A stretch of DNA of 64,000 bases from Schumannella soli (GTDB lineage Bacteria > Actinomycetota > Actinomycetes > Actinomycetales > Microbacteriaceae): NCBI RefSeq assembly GCF_006517435.1, contig NZ_VHQG01000002.1, forward strand, positions 1,134,799-1,198,798, in the 5' to 3' direction. The position numbers were made by a program, and so were the translations under genes. Of the stretch, positions 59,462 to 64,000 are shown piece after piece; the first letter of the stretch is position 1; the number at the start of each line of letters is the position of its first letter. The notes under the pieces are model-generated. The model worked only from the letters and a program-made list of their open reading frames with translations, was not told the origin of the DNA and did not search any database.

Positions 59462-61188
59462 CAGGAGTCCTTGCCCTTCTCGGCACGGTCGGAGGAGCCG
59501 GACTTCGCGTCGGCGAGCTCAGCCGCCTTGCGTTCGGCGATCGTCTGTCGTCGCTGCGCCTCACGGCTCGCGCCGCCCTTGCGGGCCTCCGTCGAGACGC
59601 GGAACTGCGCACGGCCGCGATACACGGCGCCGAGTGCGTTCGGGTCGAGACCCGAGAGCGGATGGCCGCTGGAGAAGAAGCGCGTCTTGGCGAGCAGCTG
59701 CAGCACCGGATGGGTGAACAGCAGCACGACCAGGACGTCGATGATCGTCGTGATGCCGAGGGTGAGCGCGAAGCCGCGCACGTTGCCGACGGCGAGGATG
59801 TAGAGCACCACGGCCGACAGCAGGTTGACGCCCTTGGCGGCCACGATCGTGCGCAGAGCTCGACCCCAGCCGGCTTCGACCGCGCCGACGAGACCTCGCC
59901 CGTCGCGCAGCTCATCCCTGATTCTCTCGAAGTAGACGATGAACGAGTCCGCTGTCAGACCGATCGAGATGATCAGACCCGCGACGCCCGCGAGCGACAG
60001 GCGGTAGCCCGAGTGCCACGAGGCGACCTGGATGACGCCGTAGGTGATCGCGGCCGTCACGACGAGCGAGGCGATCGTGACGAAGCCGAGCAGGCGGTAC
60101 TGGAACAGCGAGTAGATGACGACCAGGATCAGGCCGATCAGGCCGGCGATCAGGCCGCTCTGCAGCTGGCTGGTTCCGAGGGTGGCCGAGACGGTGTCGC
60201 GGCTCTGCACCTGGAAGCTCACCGGCAGTGCGCCGTACTTGAGCTGGTCGGCCAGCGCCTGCGCGCTCTCCTGCGTGAAGCTGCCGGTGATCTGCGGCTG
60301 GTCGGTCACGCCCTGAACGGCCGGGTCGGTGATGACGAGTCCGTCGAGCACGGCGCCGAACTGATTGCGCGGGCTGTCGAGCGCGATGAGGCGGGTGCCC
60401 ATCTTCTTGATCGCGTCGCCGCCGGCACTGTTGAAGCGCAGGCTGACGGCCCAGGTGTTGGTGCTGACGCCCTGCGAGCCCTGGATGGTGCCGGCGCTCG
60501 CGTCGGTGATGTCGGCGCCGTCGACCTCGACCGGCCCGAGGATGTACTTCTTCGTGCCGGTGTCATCGCAGGTGACGAGCGGCTTCTTCGGGTCGGCGAC
60601 GTTCGCGCCCGACTTCTCGACGTCGGCGCACTGGAAGTCGTCGTACTGCTTCTGCAGCGCCGGCGTGACCCAGTTGGTGTCGCTCGCGTTGGACGGCTTC
60701 ACGCTCGGCGTGGACGACAGGCTCGGGTCGTCGCTCGGCGAGGCGGAGGGGTCGGTCGACGCGGCGGCCGTCGGCGCGCCGGTCAGCAGCACCGGGCGGA
60801 ACTCGAGCTTCGACGACGACTGGATGCGCTGCAGCGTCGCCTGGTCGGGCGTGCCGGGGATCGAGACCACGATGTTCTGGTTGCCCAGGGTCGAGATCTC
60901 CGCCTCGGAGGAACCGGTGGCGTCCACGCGCTGACGGATGATCGACACGGCCTGCTGCAGCTGCTCGGCCGTGGCCTGCTTACCGCCCGGCACGACCGGC
61001 GACAGGATGATCTCCGTGCCGCCGTCGAGGTCGATCGCGAGCTTCGGCGTCGTGCCCCACTTGCCCCAGATCATCCCCGCGGTCTGAAGACCGGCGAGGA
61101 CGACGAGGATGAGGATCAGCCAGGTCAGGGCTCTCCACGCCTTGCGCGTGGGGGTGGTTCTGGTCGCCACGAAGGGTTCGCTCTCCAT
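59461..61188 (-). CDS. secD: Protein translocase subunit SecD
   Basis: SecD is the larger partner of SecF in post-translocational export. The 575-residue protein has an N-terminal helix (about 15-35), a large extracytoplasmic domain and five further helices (about 365-525) with the SecD motifs DLDGGTEI and LTADSFIVYFERIRDE. A Ser/Pro/Asp-rich insert (about 135-170) interrupts the extracytoplasmic domain. The ATG lacks a ribosome binding site, whereas a GTG at 61170 has GGAG 12 nt upstream. The true start may be there, six codons later. Confidence 0.96.
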   Translation of the reverse strand: MESEPFVATRTTPTRKAWRALTWLILILVVLAGLQTAGMIWGKWGTTPKLAIDLDGGTEIILSPVVPGGKQATAEQLQQAVSIIRQRVDATGSSEAEISTLGNQNIVVSIPGTPDQATLQRIQSSSKLEFRPVLLTGAPTAAASTDPSASPSDDPSLSSTPSVKPSNASDTNWVTPALQKQYDDFQCADVEKSGANVADPKKPLVTCDDTGTKKYILGPVEVDGADITDASAGTIQGSQGVSTNTWAVSLRFNSAGGDAIKKMGTRLIALDSPRNQFGAVLDGLVITDPAVQGVTDQPQITGSFTQESAQALADQLKYGALPVSFQVQSRDTVSATLGTSQLQSGLIAGLIGLILVVIYSLFQYRLLGFVTIASLVVTAAITYGVIQVASWHSGYRLSLAGVAGLIISIGLTADSFIVYFERIRDELRDGRGLVGAVEAGWGRALRTIVAAKGVNLLSAVVLYILAVGNVRGFALTLGITTIIDVLVVLLFTHPVLQLLAKTRFFSSGHPLSGLDPNALGAVYRGRAQFRVSTEARKGGASREAQRRQTIAERKAAELADAKSGSSDRAEKGKDS

Positions 61189-61268
61189 CCGGAGCCGATG
61201 GCGTGACTGCCCCCGGCCCCATCTACGCCGCCCGGCTCATCCCGGGCGACGGTTCACCACATTAGTGG

Positions 61269-61658
61269 CTACTCCGAGTCCTTCTTGTCGGACGCGGTGC
61301 GCTCGCCGAACTCGGCCTTCTCGCTGATCGGCTGCACGCTCGACTCGTTGAGGCTCGGACCGGCCTTCTCCTCGACCTCCGGCTCGGTGGCCTCGGGCTC
61401 GACGACCTTGAGCAGGGTCTGCTTGTGGATGCGCAGGGTCTGGCCGGGCGCGGTCTCGATGACGGCCTCGTTCTTGTCGTCGTCGACCGAGATCAGGGTG
61501 CCGTAGATGCCGGTCGAGGTCATGATCTCGACGCCGGGCACCATCTTCTCCTTGAGCTCCGTCTGCTCCTTCTGGCGCTTCTTGCTGTTGCGCCAGCTGA
61601 GGAAGATGAAGACGACGAGGACGGCGCCGAGGGCGACGTAGAGGAGAGTCTGGTCCAT
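61269..61658 (-). CDS. yajC: Preprotein translocase subunit YajC
   Basis: YajC associates with SecDF at the membrane. The 129-residue protein has one N-terminal helix (about 4-22) followed by RNSKKRQKEQTELKEKMVPGVEIMTSTGIYG, the family core. A C-terminal acidic tail of 35 residues with VEPEATEPEVEEKAG is typical of actinobacterial forms. It lies between ruvB and secD, the usual order. Confidence 0.96.
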   Translation of the reverse strand: MDQTLLYVALGAVLVVFIFLSWRNSKKRQKEQTELKEKMVPGVEIMTSTGIYGTLISVDDDKNEAVIETAPGQTLRIHKQTLLKVVEPEATEPEVEEKAGPSLNESSVQPISEKAEFGERTASDKKDSE

Positions 61659-61763
61659 GGTGGTGTGGGGGCCTTCCGGGGGTCTCGGCGGAACTCGCCG
61701 ATCAAGAGGTGCCGCGATGCGGCGGCGGCGCCCTAGCCGAGCGGCCCGGGCGATTCGGTCAGA

Positions 61764-62837
61764 TCATACGTCATCGTCGAACAGCGCCCCTGTGGAGGGG
61801 CGCGCGACGCCGAGGTGCTGCCAGGCGGTGCGCGTGGCGACGCGTCCCCGCGGGGTGCGGGTGACCATCCCGATGCGCACCAGGAAGGGCTCGACGACGG
61901 ATTCGATCGTGTCGGCCTCCTCGCCGACGGCGGCGGCGAGCGTCGTCAGCCCGACGGGGCCGCCGTCGAAGCGGGTGACGATCGCGTCGAGCACGGCGCG
62001 GTCGAGGCGGTCGAGACCGTGGGCGTCCACGTCGTAGAGCTCGAGGGCGGCGCCGACGACGGCGACGTCGGGCTCGGTGCGGTGCACGAGCGCGTAGTCG
62101 CGCACCCGACGCAGCAGCCGGTTGGCGATGCGCGGGGTTCCGCGGCTGCGCCCGGCGATCTCGGCGAGGGCCGGCGCGGGGATGTCGAGGCCGAGCTTGC
62201 CGGCGGCACGGCGCAGCACCTCCTCGAGTTCGCCATCGTCGTAGAACTCGAGGTGGGCGGTGAAGCCGAAGCGGTCGCGCAGCGGGTTCGGCAGCAGACC
62301 GGAGCGCGTCGTCGCGCCGACCAGCGTGAACGGGGCGAGATCGAGCGGGATGCTCGTCGCGCCGGCGCCCTTCCCGACCATGATGTCGATGCGGAAGTCC
62401 TCCATCGCGAGGTAGAGCATCTCCTCGGCGCTGCGCGCCATGCGGTGGATCTCGTCGATGAACAGCACCTCGCCGGGCGTGAGGCTCGACAGCAGGGCGG
62501 CGAGGTCGCCGGCGTGCTGGATGGCGGGACCGCTCGACATGCGCAGCGGCCGGTCGCCCTCGTGGGCGACGATCATCGCGAGGGTCGTCTTGCCGAGACC
62601 GGGCGGACCGGCGAGCAGGATGTGGTCGGGCGTGCGCTGCTGCAGGGTCGCGGCGGTCAGCAGCAGCTGCAGCTGGCCGCGCACCTTCGTCTGTCCCACG
62701 AATTCGGCGAGCGAGCGCGGGCGGAGCGCGCCCTCGAAGGCGAGCTCGGCCTCCGACTCCGGCTGCGGTCGCACGACCGGGTCGTCGCCGAGATCCACGT
62801 CGCGCGCGCCGTCGCGGTCGAGGTCGTCGCCGCTCAT
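61764..62837 (-). CDS. ruvB: Holliday junction DNA helicase RuvB
   Basis: RuvB hexamers drive branch migration at Holliday junctions with RuvA. The 357-residue AAA+ protein has Walker [11 protein letters not shown] (76-85), Walker [10 protein letters not shown], the [19 protein letters not shown] sensor and the C-terminal winged helix with [12 protein letters not shown]. It overlaps ruvA by four bases. Confidence 0.98.
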   Translation of the reverse strand: MSGDDLDRDGARDVDLGDDPVVRPQPESEAELAFEGALRPRSLAEFVGQTKVRGQLQLLLTAATLQQRTPDHILLAGPPGLGKTTLAMIVAHEGDRPLRMSSGPAIQHAGDLAALLSSLTPGEVLFIDEIHRMARSAEEMLYLAMEDFRIDIMVGKGAGATSIPLDLAPFTLVGATTRSGLLPNPLRDRFGFTAHLEFYDDGELEEVLRRAAGKLGLDIPAPALAEIAGRSRGTPRIANRLLRRVRDYALVHRTEPDVAVVGAALELYDVDAHGLDRLDRAVLDAIVTRFDGGPVGLTTLAAAVGEEADTIESVVEPFLVRIGMVTRTPRGRVATRTAWQHLGVARPSTGALFDDDV

Positions 62838-63442
62838 CGCTGCGGTCCCAGACGGGACAGGGCGAGGCGCAGCACCGTCGGCACCGAGCCGCGCGTGGCG
62901 TCATCCACCTCGGTCAGCACCTCGTCGACGGCCTGCGCGGCGTTCTTCTCGGGCCAGCCGAGCCCGACGAGCGCGGCCAGCACACTGTCGGCGGTGCCCC
63001 GCGGCGCGGCGGTCGTCGCTCCCCCGGCAGCGGCCGGGGCGACCGGCACGAGTTTGCCGGCGAGGCTGACGGTGATGAGCTTGGCGGTCTTCGGTCCGAT
63101 GCCCGAGACCTTGCGGAACGCGGCGTCGTCCTCGGCGCCGATCGCCCGCGCGATCTCGTCGGGGCTGAGCGCCGCCAGCACGCCGAGCGCCGATTTCGGG
63201 CCGACGCCGGTGACGCCGCGCAGCAGGTCGAACACGGTGAGTTCTTCGCGGGTCGCGAAGCCGAACAGGCTGAGGTCGTCGTCGCGCACGATGAGAGCCG
63301 TGTGCACCAAAGCCTCCTGACCGAGACGCAGGCTCAGGGCGTGCTGGGGGGTGACCTGCACGGCCATGCCGACGCCGCCGACCTCGATGACGACGAGGGT
63401 TCCGGCGGCGCTGAGGACGGGTCCGCGCACGGAGGCGATCAT
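62834..63442 (-). CDS. ruvA: Holliday junction DNA helicase RuvA
   Basis: RuvA tetramers hold the junction in a square-planar form. The 202-residue protein has the N-terminal OB domain ([10 protein letters not shown]), two helix-hairpin-helix motifs ([14 protein letters not shown] and [13 protein letters not shown]) and a C-terminal domain that contacts RuvB. It overlaps ruvC by four bases. Confidence 0.98.
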   Translation of the reverse strand: MIASVRGPVLSAAGTLVVIEVGGVGMAVQVTPQHALSLRLGQEALVHTALIVRDDDLSLFGFATREELTVFDLLRGVTGVGPKSALGVLAALSPDEIARAIGAEDDAAFRKVSGIGPKTAKLITVSLAGKLVPVAPAAAGGATTAAPRGTADSVLAALVGLGWPEKNAAQAVDEVLTEVDDATRGSVPTVLRLALSRLGPQR

Positions 63443-64000
63443 CGGGTGGCCTTTCGGGTCGGGGCGCCGAGCCGCGACGGAGCGGCAGAACGCGGGTCGG
63501 TGCGCGCCGTGCGCTTCTCGGCGTCGCGCCAGGCGCGCTGGGCGGGGGTGAGGCCGTCCGCGGTTCCGGAGCCGCTCGCGGCGGCGGCGGAGCCGGAGGC
63601 CGACGCGACCGCCTGCCCGCTCCAGGCGTGGCAGAGCGCGAGCGCGAGGGCGTCGGCGGCGTCGGCGGGCTTGGGGATCTCGTCGAGGCGCAGCACGCGG
63701 GCGACCATCGTGCCGACCTGCGCCTTCTCGGCCGCGCCGTAGCCGGTGACGGCGGCCTTGACCTCACTCGGGGTGTGCAGTCCGACCCGCAACTCGCGTT
63801 CGGCGGCGAGGGCGAGCACGACGCCGCTGGCCTGCGCGACGCCCATCACGGTGCTGAGGTTGTGCTGCGCGAAGACCCGCTCGAGCGCCACCGCATCCGG
63901 CCGGTGCTCGTCGAGCGCGGCGCGCACGCCGACGGCGATCGCGTGGATGCGCTGCTCGAGCCGGGTGTCGGGGCTCGTGCGGATGACGCCGACGTGCACC
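63439..64000 (-). CDS. ruvC: Crossover junction endodeoxyribonuclease RuvC (5' end outside the window)
   Basis: RuvC cuts Holliday junctions bound by RuvAB. About 187 C-terminal codons are visible, from HVGVIRTSP to the stop. The segment LERVFAQHNLSTVMGVAQASGVV contains a catalytic Glu, and KPADAADALALALCH contains the final catalytic Asp residues. The first catalytic Asp and about 35-40 residues lie beyond the window. A tail of about 50 residues after the catalytic core is Ala/Ser/Gly-rich and then basic, longer than in E. coli RuvC. Confidence 0.96.
   Translation of the reverse strand, partial: VHVGVIRTSPDTRLEQRIHAIAVGVRAALDEHRPDAVALERVFAQHNLSTVMGVAQASGVVLALAAERELRVGLHTPSEVKAAVTGYGAAEKAQVGTMVARVLRLDEIPKPADAADALALALCHAWSGQAVASASGSAAAASGSGTADGLTPAQRAWRDAEKRTARTDPRSAAPSRLGAPTRKATR

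Overview
The window is a gene-dense, very high-GC chromosomal segment of an actinobacterium, most likely of the Microbacteriaceae. This is inferred from codon use, frequent GTG starts, TANNNT-type -10 boxes, a GTG leaderless-type start, and gene order. Several blocks match the housekeeping order of Mycobacterium tuberculosis and its relatives: hisF-hisI-trpE-(membrane protein)-trpC-trpB-trpA-lgt; pyrR-pyrB-pyrC-(PH protein)-carA-carB-pyrF-(mihF)gmk-rpoZ-coaBC-metK-priA-fmt-rsmB-rpe; alaS-ruvX-mltG-aroE-aroC-aroK-aroB-aroQ-efp-nusB; and ruvC-ruvA-ruvB-yajC-secD-secF-rel. I see no phage, insertion sequence, CRISPR array, rRNA operon or recently acquired island, and no gene-free stretch longer than 300 bases.

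Layout. 1-3175: a tyrosine phosphatase, an ANTAR response regulator, tRNA-Leu(CAA), an MmyB-type regulator and a small acidic repeat protein. 3176-10804 (minus): pyruvate kinase and both glutamate synthase subunits. 10929-19878 (minus): hisE-hisG-hisF-hisI-trpE-trp membrane protein, then a small membrane protein-trpC-trpB-trpA-lgt, mostly joined by 4-base overlaps. 20016-29804 (minus): FKBP, rpe, rsmB, fmt, priA, metK, coaBC, rpoZ and an unassigned 294-residue protein. 29850-39483 (minus): the pyrimidine operon from pyrR to a fused mIHF-guanylate kinase gene, with a PyrR-binding hairpin over the pyrR ribosome binding site. 39664-40107 (plus): a MarR regulator. 40202-53014 (minus): nusB, efp, the aro cluster, mltG, ruvX, alaS, a YtxH-like protein, rpsD and rarA. 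53181-56127 (plus): a membrane-anchored cyclophilin, a DUF349 protein and an AbiEi-like protein. 56114-64000 (minus): rel, secF, secD, yajC, ruvB, ruvA and the 3' part of ruvC.

How it fits together. The window is core metabolism and information processing. It covers chorismate synthesis, tryptophan and histidine synthesis, UMP synthesis with GMP kinase, and glutamate synthesis from glutamine. It also covers coenzyme A and S-adenosylmethionine production, translation start and ribosome parts, Sec export, Holliday junction processing and the stringent response. Tight overlaps imply translational coupling within operons, including direct coupling of his and trp genes.

I did not find a convincing undescribed multi-gene system. 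The items most worth a second look are the mIHF-guanylate kinase fusion, the PyrR translational control element, the unassigned gene between gmk and rpoZ, the DADIP-repeat protein, the inverted repeat between marR and pyrR, the AbiEi-like protein abutting rel, and an apparent excess of the GGATGC motif.
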